Assembly (NCBI RefSeq): GCF_027474845.2
Contig: NZ_CP107031.2
Coordinates: 2,122,501 to 2,186,500 of the forward strand
DNA length: 64,000 bases
Direction of reading: 5' to 3'
Source: Maribacter aestuarii
GTDB lineage: Bacteria > Bacteroidota > Bacteroidia > Flavobacteriales > Flavobacteriaceae
Position numbers and translations under genes: made by a program
Notes under the pieces: generated by a model
Databases searched by the model: none
What the model was told of the DNA's origin: nothing
The model's input: the letters and a program-made list of their open reading frames with translations, nothing else
Shown: positions 55,536-64,000 of the stretch, piece by piece
Layout: each line of letters opens with the position of its first letter
How positions within the stretch are numbered: position 1 is the first letter of the stretch

Positions 55536-55897
55536 ATCCTTGGATATTCCGTTTGCGTAAGTTCATGCTTTACCCCACCAGTATGTGCAGTATTCTGTTT
55601 TTCAAAAAGTAAGAGCTGTACTTCTTCACCATTTTTGGTAGATGGGCAGTGTTCCACACCTTTGGGAACCACAATAATCTCCCCTTCTTTTACCACCTCG
55701 GTACGGTCCCGAAATTTCATGTACATCGTACCTTTTAAAACTTGAAAAAGCTCGTCTTCATGCTCATGGGCGTGCCATACAAATTCGCCCTGAATTTTTG
55801 CCAATATCACCTGCATATCGTCAACTGTGGCAATTTGATGAGGATGCCATTGTTTGGTAAAAAGGGCATGTTTTTCTTTAAGGTTGATGGGTTTCAT
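55532..55897 (-). CDS. Cupin domain protein
   Basis: A 121-residue single cupin. The metal-binding pattern is FVWHAHEHEDELFQVLKGTMYMKF (H-x-H-x5-E) with the second motif VVPKGVEHCPS. It is first in a coupled run of three genes (cupin, hydrolase, dehydrogenase), each with an ATGA overlap. A sensing or isomerase/oxidase role cannot be told apart from the sequence. Confidence 0.92.
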   Translation of the reverse strand: MKPINLKEKHALFTKQWHPHQIATVDDMQVILAKIQGEFVWHAHEHEDELFQVLKGTMYMKFRDRTEVVKEGEIIVVPKGVEHCPSTKNGEEVQLLLFEKQNTAHTGGVKHELTQTEYPRI

Positions 55898-55936
55898 AGG
55901 GAGGATTATTTAATCTAAAGATATCAATTTTTGCAC

Positions 55937-55998
55937 TAGGGATTGGAGCTAGCTATCGTATAGCGCGGAAAGCCCGACCCTGATTTCAGGGGAGTGCC
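55937..55998. repeat. Dispersed flavobacterial intergenic repeat, short form (candidate)
   Basis: The stretch reads TAGGGATTGGAGC, then AGCGCGGAAAGCCCGACCC, then TTTCAGGGGAGTGCCC. Inner pairs GCTAT/ATAGC and CCCTG/CAGGG fold as small hairpins. The two ends resemble an intergenic repeat I know from many Flavobacteriaceae, which normally has a longer middle. It sits between the cupin start and the mgtE stop. Only one copy is visible here; identification is from memory. Confidence 0.55.
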
Positions 55999-57351
55999 CT
56001 AAATACCAAGTATCACTTTTGCGATCATAAAGTAAATGAGTATACCAAAGATATCGTTGCTGGTTGTGATAAAAGGTCCGGTAGCAATGGCCGGATCAAC
56101 ACCTCTTTTATGTAAAAACAAAGGTGTAAAGGTTCCTATAAAACCGGCAACTACAATTACGGCAATCAACGAAACTGATATGGCCAAGGCGGTCATGAAA
56201 TCCCCTTTCCAAATCCAAGTGAAGAACAACAAGAGCACCGCTAAAATGGTGCCGTTCAAAAGGGCCAAGAGCATTTCTTTAATCAAACGGTTGCCAATGC
56301 TTCCCTTGATATCATCATTGGCAAGCCCTTGAACAATAATGGCGCTGGATTGCACACCCACATTGCCCGCCATGGCCGCTATCAAAGGCGTGAACAAAAA
56401 TAATATGGTGTATTTTCGGAACATCTCCTCAAAACCTCCCATAATCACAGCAGCTGCGGCCCCGCCAAAAAGGCCTAAAATGAGCCATGGTAAACGTGCA
56501 CGTGTAAGCTCCCATATACTATCGTCTGCCTCAACGTCCTGAGAGATACCGGCAGCCATTTGGTAATCTTTTTCAGCTTCCTCCCTGATAACGTCCACAA
56601 TATCATCAATGGTAATACGACCCACTAATCTTCCAATTTCATCTACTACGGGGATAGCTTCCAAGTCATATTTGCTCATAATCTTGGCTACTTCCTCGGG
56701 TTTTTCATTGACGTTAACCGAATCCACGTTGGCGATAAATACATCCTTGATATAAGCTTTGGTAGGAGCCGTTAACAAGTCTTTTAGGGAAAGACGTCCC
56801 TTAAGCTTTTCCTCATCGTCCACTACATAAATGGAATGCACACGGGTAACATTTTCCGCCTGTGCCCTCATCTCCTTTACACAGTTAAGTACGGTCCAAT
56901 TTTCGTTGACTTTCACCAACTCTTTCGCCATAAGACCACCAGCCGAGTTTTCATCATAACGGAGCAGGTCTACGATGTCCTTGGCATGCTCACGGTCCTC
57001 TATTTCGGAGATAACCTCCTGTACTATTTCTTGTGGAAGTTCCGCAATGATATCTGCCGCATCATCGGTATCCAATTCCTCTAACTCTCCTGCTATTTCC
57101 TTGGAAGAAAGGTTGCCCAGAATGGCTTCCCTAACGTCTTCGTTCAGCTCGGTAAGTACATCGGAGGTTTTATCGCTATCCAGTAATTTAATAAGATAGG
57201 TGGCCTCCTGATCATTAAGCTCGTTGATGATTTCGGCGACATCCGCATAATGAACATCCTCCAAAAGCGCTAGTAAACCTGCGTCTTCTTTCTGCTCTAT
57301 GAGTACTTCAATCTCCCCTACAAATTCTTCAGTAAGTTTAAACGGTGTCAT
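55999..57351 (-). CDS. mgtE: Magnesium transporter MgtE
   Basis: A 450-residue MgtE. An N-terminal helical MgtE_N domain ([24 protein letters not shown], about 30-130) senses magnesium. CBS domains follow (about 135-255; [36 protein letters not shown]). The five-helix channel domain has [34 protein letters not shown] and the P-D-like [22 protein letters not shown]. Its ATG overlaps the rsmA stop by 14 bases, a pairing common in flavobacteria. Confidence 0.97.
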   Translation of the reverse strand: MTPFKLTEEFVGEIEVLIEQKEDAGLLALLEDVHYADVAEIINELNDQEATYLIKLLDSDKTSDVLTELNEDVREAILGNLSSKEIAGELEELDTDDAADIIAELPQEIVQEVISEIEDREHAKDIVDLLRYDENSAGGLMAKELVKVNENWTVLNCVKEMRAQAENVTRVHSIYVVDDEEKLKGRLSLKDLLTAPTKAYIKDVFIANVDSVNVNEKPEEVAKIMSKYDLEAIPVVDEIGRLVGRITIDDIVDVIREEAEKDYQMAAGISQDVEADDSIWELTRARLPWLILGLFGGAAAAVIMGGFEEMFRKYTILFLFTPLIAAMAGNVGVQSSAIIVQGLANDDIKGSIGNRLIKEMLLALLNGTILAVLLLFFTWIWKGDFMTALAISVSLIAVIVVAGFIGTFTPLFLHKRGVDPAIATGPFITTSNDIFGILIYFMIAKVILGI

Positions 57352-58201
57352 TTGCTATCCTCTTGGTCAATGCTATAAAATCGGCTACGGACAGTTGTTC
57401 CGGGCGCTGGTCAAATATAACATCTTCTTTTAGATTATCTGAGAGGGAAAAGGTTTTTAAACTGTTACGAATGGTCTTTCTTCTTTGGTTGAAAGCTGTC
57501 TTTACAACGCGATAAAAAAGCTTTTCATCACAACCCAACTCAAAATCGGATTTTCTGGTCAATCTAAGGACACCGGATTGTACCTTAGGCGGGGGGTCAA
57601 AAACTTGTGGATGCACGGTAAAGAGGTATTCCGTCGTATAAAACGCTTGTACCAGTACCGAAAGGATGCCATAGGTTTTATTGCCTTCCGTAGCACAAAT
57701 CCGTTGGGCAACTTCTTTTTGGAACATGCCCGAAAATTCAGGGACCTGTTCCCGCATTTCCAGCATTTTGAACACGATTTGGGTAGAGATGTTATAGGGG
57801 AAATTACCAGTGATCCCAAACTGTTCTTTACCGAAAAGGGTTTGCATATCGTAGTTGAGGAAGTCTGCTTCAATCACCTGAAAGGAGATATTTCCTTGTA
57901 AAACTTTGGGGTGCTCCAACGGAAAACTGTGATTTAGGTAGATAATGGAATCTGCATCCAAATCCATTGCCACCAAATTGAGGTCCTTAAGTAAAAGATA
58001 TTTGGTGAGTACCCCGGTTCCAGGCCCTATTTCTATGACGTTTTTATAGTCTTTGAGCAATAGTGTATCAGCTATCTTTTGAGCTATATCCTCATCTTTT
58101 AAAAAGTGCTGGCCTAAATATTTTTTGGCTTTTACAGGCCCTTTTTCGGCTGATTTTTTATAGGTATAATCATCTTTCCTCTTTTTCCACTTCTTACCCA
58201 T
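57338..58201 (-). CDS. rsmA: 16S rRNA (adenine(1518)-N6/adenine(1519)-N6)-dimethyltransferase
   Basis: A 287-residue protein from the ATG at 58201. The longer frame to 58270 would overlap the upstream gene; a GTG before [12 protein letters not shown] is a further possibility. The signature [15 protein letters not shown] motif [15 protein letters not shown] and catalytic NFPYNIST identify RsmA/KsgA. It dimethylates two adenines of helix 45 in 16S rRNA. The N-terminal [18 protein letters not shown] stretch is a basic extension beyond most homologues. Operon with mgtE. Confidence 0.97.
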   Translation of the reverse strand: MGKKWKKRKDDYTYKKSAEKGPVKAKKYLGQHFLKDEDIAQKIADTLLLKDYKNVIEIGPGTGVLTKYLLLKDLNLVAMDLDADSIIYLNHSFPLEHPKVLQGNISFQVIEADFLNYDMQTLFGKEQFGITGNFPYNISTQIVFKMLEMREQVPEFSGMFQKEVAQRICATEGNKTYGILSVLVQAFYTTEYLFTVHPQVFDPPPKVQSGVLRLTRKSDFELGCDEKLFYRVVKTAFNQRRKTIRNSLKTFSLSDNLKEDVIFDQRPEQLSVADFIALTKRIANDTV

Positions 58202-58220
58202 CTCCCCTAATTTGATTTGT

Positions 58221-58856
58221 TTATTTTTTGGCGATATACACCCAAGCTTTTTTGCTGGATCCCAATTCAACTTCTATTCGCTCATAGGCATCACCTTCAT
58301 ATTGATCAGCAATTTTAAGCTCTTCTGGGGTTAGCGCATAAACCTCCCCCTTGATTACATCTTGCTCATCTCCGGTGTGGTCCAAGGTTGGATACCTATC
58401 GGCAACTTTAAAATCTGAAACCTTGTATTTGGAGAGTACGTCTTTTAATCCACCTAACGGCCTTGAAAAAACACCGACTTGCACGTCTTTCTCCAGCAGG
58501 GTTCCATAAGCGAAAAGATGGTGCGTAGCGGTTGGTCTTCGCACAAAGAACTCGTCCAGCACTTCCAGTTCGGTCCGGAAAGAAATTGCCTTCCCAGCAA
58601 ATAATTTTTGCGCATCCTCCCTTAGCCTTGGGGCATCTTCCTGGTAATAACGGTCCAACGCTGCTTTGTCCTTAACGGTAAACTGTACGGAATAGGTGAC
58701 GCCGCCCATATCCTCCTCTACAAGCACCTTGGTCATTTTTGCGCTTAGAAATTTACCGGTCGCCAAAACCTCGGGAATATGTTTGGATTGCATCCAATGC
58801 ACCCAATCTTTATGGGAGGAGCTATCAACATTGGTGGTTACGTTATAGATGTACAT
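58221..58856 (-). CDS. DUF4286 domain fused to gamma-glutamylcyclotransferase-like domain
   Basis: A 211-residue protein with two parts. Residues 1-105 match DUF4286 ([36 protein letters not shown], a ferredoxin-like antibiotic-monooxygenase-type fold). Residues about 112-211 match GGCT/AIG2: [13 protein letters not shown] holds the YGxL substrate loop, and [14 protein letters not shown] the catalytic Glu. DUF4286 alone is the usual neighbour of rsmA in flavobacteria; the added GGCT domain is unusual. GGCT enzymes release 5-oxoproline from gamma-glutamyl amines. The frame is continuous. Confidence 0.85.
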   Translation of the reverse strand: MYIYNVTTNVDSSSHKDWVHWMQSKHIPEVLATGKFLSAKMTKVLVEEDMGGVTYSVQFTVKDKAALDRYYQEDAPRLREDAQKLFAGKAISFRTELEVLDEFFVRRPTATHHLFAYGTLLEKDVQVGVFSRPLGGLKDVLSKYKVSDFKVADRYPTLDHTGDEQDVIKGEVYALTPEELKIADQYEGDAYERIEVELGSSKKAWVYIAKK

Positions 58857-58898
58857 TTTCTTCGGTAGTCAATAATCAATGGTTAGTATTCAGGATTT

Positions 58899-60684
58899 TC
58901 AATTTATGGCGTCCCCTCTAAGCATTCTAAAATTCTTACGGGCCTGGGGGAAATAGTAGCTATCCTGATAGTTATAAATGATTTTTTCGTAATAATTTTT
59001 TGCTTTTTCCGGTTCGTTAAATACTTTTCGGTAGAGCTCGCCCAAGGCAAAATAGGCATCGTCGGCTAAAATTCCATTGCCATAAAACGTTATAATTTTT
59101 TCGTAATTGAGACTGGCTTCCTCATGCTTTTTAAGGGTCTCATAAAGTTGGGCCTGCTTAAACAGAGCTTCGTCCTCGATTTTTTCTCCCTTATGGTTTT
59201 GAAGGATATCCTCCAATACGGAAAGCGCTTCGTTTGTGTTATTCTGATAGGCTAAAAAATCGGCCCTGGCATATATCTTTAATGCCGTTTGGGTAGAATC
59301 TTCCAAAGAGTTATCCGAAATCAATAAGCTCAACTGCATGGCATCATTGGCAATGAGCTGTGAAGTGGAACCTCTTAACACTTTTAGTTGTGTCAATGCC
59401 CAATCAAAATCACCTTTATAAAAACTAGTTTGGGCAACCTTGAAGCGAGCGTTCTGTCCCAGAACATCGTTTTTAAGCTGTTGTTGAATTTGCGAAAAAT
59501 AGATAAGTGCTTCGTTGAACTTTCTATTGTATACCAAAATATCCCCGAGTGCCAATTTAATATATGCGGTGCCCCGTTCATTAAGGGGAAGTTCCAGACT
59601 ATTTTTTAGCAGCTTCTCCCCCGGTTGCGGATTGTTGCGTTTAAAGGTCAGGAAATTGGCATAAGCCACCTGTAGCTGTAAGGTTTGACCTTTGTATCCA
59701 TGAATAGCAACCAATTCTTCATATTTTTTCTGGATTGCGTCCAGTTCCTTTTCATTTGCCTCTAGTAAATCAATATCTATTAGATTCAGTTGTGCGTTAA
59801 GTCGGGTAATCTCATCATTCGTATTTTCAGAAATGTATTCAAAAACATCCTTGGCGACGCCTGCTTCATTAGCTTCCAAGGCCATGTCGCCTAAATTTTC
59901 TAGGCGTTGCACATTGTTCCCCTCCGCTCTTTTAAAAATGGCCTTTTCTTGCCGAAATGCGCTACTGAATTGATTTTGCTGCACAAACAACCAACTTAAA
60001 AGTTCGTTCCATATAAGCTCGGGATTCTTTTGTGCTTTTTCCAAGAGTATTTGCTTCAACAATAAGTTGTTCTTTTTGCTCTGCATCACTAGTTACAAAA
60101 TCGTCTATACTTCTTAAGATATTGGATTTGGAAGTTTTTCCCGTACTGATAAGGTTTAGATAAGAACGGAACATACGCTCTACATCTCCTTGTTCCCCAT
60201 AAATACGTGCCAATTGATAGTTGTAATCCAAAGCCGGATTCATTTCCATAGCCCTTTGATAGGCTATTATGGCCCGGTCCAATAGGCTGTATTTCTGAAA
60301 CTGATATCCCAGGGCGTACCCAAAATTGGGATTTTGTTCAATAACGGATATAGCTTGATCAAAGTAACTATCCGCTTTCTCCGTTCGCTCCTGCAACTTG
60401 TAATTGTAACCCATCTCTATCAAAAGTGTTGGATGTGGGCTACGCATATTCAATTGTTCGGAGAGGAACTGTTCCGCATCCGTATAGCGTTCCAATTGTT
60501 GATAGCAGGCGATGAGTCCCTGAACGTAATCCGTTCTCCGCGGGTTCTTCTCCACCAGCTTTTCATAAAAAACTACCGCTTTCTCAAAATCACCGTCAGA
60601 AAAATATTGCTTGGCCAAAAAATCATCCTGGGCGCAAAGCGTCAAAGAAAAAAGCAGGAATGCAATGCAATAAAAAAATCTCAT
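58899..60684 (-). pseudogene. TPR-repeat exported protein gene split by a one-base frameshift
   Basis: Two reading frames carry one protein. The first part (60684 to the shift) has a signal peptide (FFYCIAFLLFSLTLCAQ) and TPR units (QYFSDGDFEKAVVFYEKLVEKNP, QFQKYSLLDRAIIAYQRAMEMNP). The second part (frame from 60089 to 58899) continues with KNNLLLKQILLEKAQKNPELIWNELLSWLF and more TPRs ending KNYYEKIIYNYQDSYYFPQARKNFR. The switch lies at the A5 run (60073-60077 on the plus strand): with one A fewer the frames join as EQ-KNN. The first frame continues out of phase to 59962. Together about 590 residues, the length of the intact flavobacterial TPR protein. A real mutation, a sequencing error or programmed shifting cannot be separated here. 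Confidence 0.85.
60073..60077 (-). other. Frameshift site in the TPR gene
   Basis: Five T on the plus strand (five A in the mRNA). Upstream the coding frame is GAG CAA AAA; downstream it resumes as AAC AAC TTA one base on. One extra A explains the break. A TAA in the downstream frame just before GTG at 60089 limits how far upstream the shift could lie. Confidence 0.8.
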
Positions 60685-60697
60685 AAAGGAAATTTAT

Positions 60698-60705
60698 CAA
60701 ATTTA
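60698..60705 (-). promoter_or_regulatory. Candidate -7 element for the TPR gene
   Basis: CAAATTTA reads TAAATTTG on the minus strand, a TAnnTTTG match 14 bases upstream of the ATG at 60684. No -33 TTG at the proper spacing. Confidence 0.4.
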
Positions 60706-60914
60706 CGTAAGCCTAGGAAAAGAATCTGTTAAGTGTTCGCTAATTCGATACTAACGGACGATTCCCCCAACTGCTTGGAAGTTTGTAATACAAAAGCGGT
60801 AAAAGCGTTAGCCATACAATTTTTTTATCCACCTGTAAGTATATTCCGTATAAAAGCAATTTTAAGTAGTAGCTTTAAGAAGTAATTAGTGATTCGATAT
60901 TAATTTATATCGTT

Positions 60915-62222
60915 ATGGAAAAAAGATTTCTTGCCAATAAAACAAAACGGTTCTACTTTAATAACGGCGTTGAGGATACGAGTTATGTGGCCATACACGG
61001 AGACGAACTGCTGGTAGACCCCGCACAAGACAATACTACAAATACCAGACGAGATGCCACTTATAGAGGCAGGCAGGGCACCATAGCGTCCAATACCAAA
61101 TTATTGACAAAACGCAGTCTTGAACTTTATTTTCTGGATATTGGTCAAGGAGATGCTTCTTTTATAGTAACACCTGATAACGTCAAAATTTTGGTTGACG
61201 GTGGTCTAAAGGATAGGGCCCTTGGTTTCCTAATATGGAAATACCGACTGGACCAAGCCCAAAACAGTGTCGTCATCGACCATCTTTTTTTAAGTCACGC
61301 CGATAAAGATCACGTGGTGGGGTTGATTCCACTTCTTAACCATCCTAAAATAGAGGTAAGGCATATTTACCACAACGGAATCGGTCTATACGAGAGTGGC
61401 CATAACACGGAATTGGGAACGATGCTAAGCGATAAATTACTGACGCTGCATAGCTCGGTTCAAGATTTGGCGGGTGAAAGCTTAAAAAGTGATTTTAGAA
61501 ATTGGATTGATGCGGTAGTTGCCAGTGGTGCTACCTATAAACGTTTGGACGCCTCTACAGGTTTCTTGCCTATTGGGGATGCCAGTGTTCAATTAGAGGT
61601 ATTGGGGCCTATTTTGGAGCCCGGCAATACCCTTAAATGGTTTGGTGGAAAATCCCACACTATAAACGGGCATTCCGTAATTTTTAGATTGGATCATAAA
61701 CATGTCCGAACATTTTTCTCAGGAGATTTAAACGTTGAGGGTAGTGAGCATTTTCTATCGGTTCCTGGTAATAATCTTAGGGCAAATGCTCATATTTTTA
61801 AAGCGCCACATCATGGGAGTCATGAATTTTCACAAGAATTCTTGCATGCCGTTCATCCTATGGTGACGGTAGTATCCTCCGGCGAAACCCCAGATCATGG
61901 TCATCCACGTGCAGTGTTTTTGGGAGGACTGGGTCTAGCCGGTAGGGGGCGTTTGCCGCTCATTTTTTCTACGGAACTTTCTGCACTGTTCGTAGATGCA
62001 GGAGACACGGATGCCGTAGCCCATGCTAATACGGAAGTAACTACGTTGGATGACTTGGATTTCTCTAATTCCAACGCCAATTCCGAGGCAAGGCAGCGTT
62101 TTAAAAAAATACTTCCAGGCATTATAAATGTTAGAACCGATGGCGAGAAAATCTTTTCTTTTAGACGTGTGCAAATGGGATACCAATGGGAATCCTATGA
62201 ATTCAAGTATAATGATTTATAG
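60915..62222 (+). CDS. Stand-alone ComEC-like metallo-beta-lactamase-fold protein
   Basis: A 435-residue cytoplasmic protein without signal or membrane helices. Residues about 65-110 carry LELYFLDIGQGDASFIVTPDNVKILVDGG, the VGQGDA-type motif of ComEC/Rec2 nuclease-like domains. HLFLSHADKDHVVGLIPLL is the MBL metal motif (H-x-D-x-D-H with Ala in place of a first His), RTFFSGDLN the metal Asp and FKAPHHGSHEFS the later His pair. A phosphodiesterase or nuclease on DNA or nucleotides is plausible. The first 60 residues and the last 60 have no recognised domain. It is a single gene with 230 bases of free sequence upstream. Confidence 0.82.
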   Translation: MEKRFLANKTKRFYFNNGVEDTSYVAIHGDELLVDPAQDNTTNTRRDATYRGRQGTIASNTKLLTKRSLELYFLDIGQGDASFIVTPDNVKILVDGGLKDRALGFLIWKYRLDQAQNSVVIDHLFLSHADKDHVVGLIPLLNHPKIEVRHIYHNGIGLYESGHNTELGTMLSDKLLTLHSSVQDLAGESLKSDFRNWIDAVVASGATYKRLDASTGFLPIGDASVQLEVLGPILEPGNTLKWFGGKSHTINGHSVIFRLDHKHVRTFFSGDLNVEGSEHFLSVPGNNLRANAHIFKAPHHGSHEFSQEFLHAVHPMVTVVSSGETPDHGHPRAVFLGGLGLAGRGRLPLIFSTELSALFVDAGDTDAVAHANTEVTTLDDLDFSNSNANSEARQRFKKILPGIINVRTDGEKIFSFRRVQMGYQWESYEFKYNDL

Positions 62223-62239
62223 GGTAGTTCGGCCATTAT

Positions 62240-63964
62240 TTATTTTACTGTAAACGATTCTGTTATTGAGATTGGAACTCCTAAATTGGAAACCCCTTCC
62301 AAAATAATCTCAAATTCTCCAGATACATCCGAGGTATAAAAGTTAATACTGAAACTACTTGCATTTGGCCGTATTTCTGGGAGCCACAATAATTGGCTTC
62401 TGAAATCCGGAAGTCTTTTTTTAGTATCTCTCATAGCTTCGGCATAATCTTCCTTATAATAATTCTTCTTTATCCTAGGCTGGTCAAATGAAATGACCTG
62501 TGTGTTAGTATCTAAATAGGCTTCGAATGAATTTCCTTCAAAGGTGGAGATATCTATGATTCCCTGAAAAACATGTGACCCATATAAATATTGATCCCGA
62601 CCAACTTTAATTGTCTTAATGGATTTTGATGGAAGTGATAGTAATTTTTCATGATCGTGAATATAGGCCCCATCTAAAAAAACCAAAGGCCTATCGCCTG
62701 AATCTTGTAGTGGATAAAAATACCTTACCTTAAATTCGAGTTTTCCTTCACTATTTTCATCAATCCACACGTGGTCCAATATTTCAATAATCGTTTCCTT
62801 TAAAGTGGAAAATCTCGTGTAGTCGTCCAAGTCATAAGTTGCAACTTGACCATCATAAAAGGGTTTAATGGGCTCTGGTTGTAAGATCGAATCGGGTCGG
62901 TTGCCAAAATAGGCGTTCTCTATCTGGTTATGGATACTCCGTTCCAATATATAATCTTTCATCTCTTCACTAAGTCTAAAATTATAGAAGTCAATTTCAC
63001 CGTAATCCACAATGCGATTAGTGTCCAATTGAACTTTTTGAGTTTCTTCTGTGGCGTCTAAAGTTCTCAGCAGCATTGTTTCTCTAGTAGCGGTATGCTC
63101 TAATTGTGTTTTAAAAGCTCCCGTGGTGTCCGTAGTGGCAATTTTAAATACACTGTTGTCTCCGGGTAATGAGATCATGAGTTTTTGACCGCTTTTGGAA
63201 GCATTGGGTTCCATTTCAACTATTCCCGAGATAAATGGCCCTTTAGTCTCTGGCAAATGGTCATAGGAAACAGGATTTGTACGCTGTTGGACGGGTGTGA
63301 TTGCATATTCCATGCCCTCATTATCAATAGTTTTTATTTCCGCCTTTTTTCTAACAGAAAGAGAATAGGTACCATTGAGCTTGCTGCCCGACTTCGATAC
63401 TATACTAAGTTCTACTTCTTCCCGATTTTCAAATAGACTTTTTCCAATTCGGATGTCAAAAGGGGCCGTGCTAATTTGACTCAATCCTCTTTTCTTATTA
63501 GTAGGGTTGGATTGGGTACTATCTTTCAAAAATACTTTTTGGTCTCCCATGTAAGGATTTATAATGGTAAGGTCTTTCTTGTAGAAGGTAGTAGGCCCAA
63601 AACTACGCATCCAGTTCGTGTAGCCAATAAGCTTGTAATTTCCTGAAGGAATATCGGCAGGTAGAAAGAACTCGCTGGAAGCGGTTCCATCTGTGAGTCT
63701 AAGTTTATGTTGGAAAACAGTGGTTTTATTTTGGTCTATTAAATCCACATATCCAATGGTGCTTATGTTACTTAGTTTTTTGGTTTCCGGTAAGAGACAA
63801 TAGAATTGATAGTAAAGATACTCCCCTGCAAATATGAGGTTGGTATTGGTATGGAGATACACAGATTCTTGAGGAATTTTATCTAATACTGCTTTTGTTG
63901 CTTGGGAAACAAGACTGTTCGTCGAACAGGATAACACTACAAAATAGATTATTACTTTTTTCAT
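62240..63964 (-). CDS. Exported protein with MG2-like and beta-rich domains, conserved hypothetical
   Basis: A 574-residue protein from the ATG at 63964; the frame to 63985 adds seven residues before the signal peptide. Signal peptide KKVIIYFVVLSCSTN, then KIPQESVYLHTNTNLIFAGEYLYYQFY, like the MG2/A2M-type start of large Bacteroidota surface proteins. Beta-rich segments (FFLPADIPSGNYKLIGYTNWMR) follow. A part resembling a TonB-dependent plug (VFLDGAYIHDHEKLLSLPSKSIKTIKVGRDQYLYGSHVFQGIIDIST) lies around 435-490. Relatives are usually about 800 residues, so this is a shorter form. Function unknown; surface or periplasmic. Its 5' flank runs to the window end. Confidence 0.78.
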   Translation of the reverse strand: MKKVIIYFVVLSCSTNSLVSQATKAVLDKIPQESVYLHTNTNLIFAGEYLYYQFYCLLPETKKLSNISTIGYVDLIDQNKTTVFQHKLRLTDGTASSEFFLPADIPSGNYKLIGYTNWMRSFGPTTFYKKDLTIINPYMGDQKVFLKDSTQSNPTNKKRGLSQISTAPFDIRIGKSLFENREEVELSIVSKSGSKLNGTYSLSVRKKAEIKTIDNEGMEYAITPVQQRTNPVSYDHLPETKGPFISGIVEMEPNASKSGQKLMISLPGDNSVFKIATTDTTGAFKTQLEHTATRETMLLRTLDATEETQKVQLDTNRIVDYGEIDFYNFRLSEEMKDYILERSIHNQIENAYFGNRPDSILQPEPIKPFYDGQVATYDLDDYTRFSTLKETIIEILDHVWIDENSEGKLEFKVRYFYPLQDSGDRPLVFLDGAYIHDHEKLLSLPSKSIKTIKVGRDQYLYGSHVFQGIIDISTFEGNSFEAYLDTNTQVISFDQPRIKKNYYKEDYAEAMRDTKKRLPDFRSQLLWLPEIRPNASSFSINFYTSDVSGEFEIILEGVSNLGVPISITESFTVK

Positions 63965-64000
63965 TTCAATTTTTATTCCGTCCAAAAACTTGGGACTGTT

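Noticed and set aside
60685..60914. Possible small RNA or tRNA in the gap before the MBL gene
   Set aside because: No cloverleaf, no terminator and no strong promoter seen.

Overview
The window looks like a chromosomal segment of a marine-type Flavobacteriaceae bacterium (Bacteroidota). Evidence for this: a SusC/SusD pair, FG-GAP/VCBS lipoproteins, a type IX secretion (T9SS) C-terminal sorting domain, the PdeM/DEXH-helicase/ligase/exonuclease repair cluster, Bacteroidota -7 promoter elements (TAnnTTTG), and almost no Shine-Dalgarno sequences. I see no rRNA, tRNA, CRISPR array, insertion sequence or prophage. Species cannot be told from the sequence alone.

Layout. 1-16 kb is a carbohydrate-uptake locus. 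On the minus strand SusC (8418-11525) and SusD (6855-8384) are followed by a terminator-like hairpin and two tandem paralogous VCBS/ASPIC lipoproteins, the second cut by the window edge. Divergently, a cytoplasmic GH36-type alpha-galactosidase, a sugar O-acetyltransferase and a sodium/solute symporter form an operon. 16-36 kb is mostly housekeeping and envelope genes: PAP2 phosphatase, HDAC-like deacetylase, metG, the DUF1501/DUF1800 pair (DUF1501 carries both a Tat signal and a T9SS tail), YraN, an ACT-like protein, a thioredoxin-fold protein, an amidohydrolase, a class C serine hydrolase, an XRE membrane regulator, mfd, a flavin oxidoreductase and a long TspO homologue.

36-44 kb holds the ligase-associated DNA-repair cluster (exonuclease, ATP-dependent ligase, DEXH helicase, PdeM). 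It is interrupted by an oppositely oriented ribokinase/GRP sugar-porter pair, and the ligase gene carries an in-frame 24-bp tandem repeat. 44-50 kb has TerB, fbp, a GNAT, aspartate kinase and a two-domain acyltransferase resembling OlsF.

50-54 kb has a minimal arsenic-type operon (ArsR, DUF6428, ArsN1-like GNAT) with a palindromic candidate operator, a LEA-like 11-mer repeat protein fused to a DUF4870 membrane domain, and small VOC, DUF1801, DUF4199 and LuxR genes. 54-64 kb has a tightly coupled run of small enzymes, mgtE-rsmA, a DUF4286/gamma-glutamylcyclotransferase fusion, a TPR protein broken by an apparent one-base frameshift, a ComEC-like metallo-beta-lactamase-fold protein and an MG2-like exported protein.

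I found no clear, wholly new multi-gene system. The best leads are the frameshifted TPR gene, the repeat-invaded and split DNA-repair cluster, the Tat-plus-T9SS DUF1501 protein, the GGCT fusion, the LEA-like membrane protein and the tandem VCBS lipoproteins.
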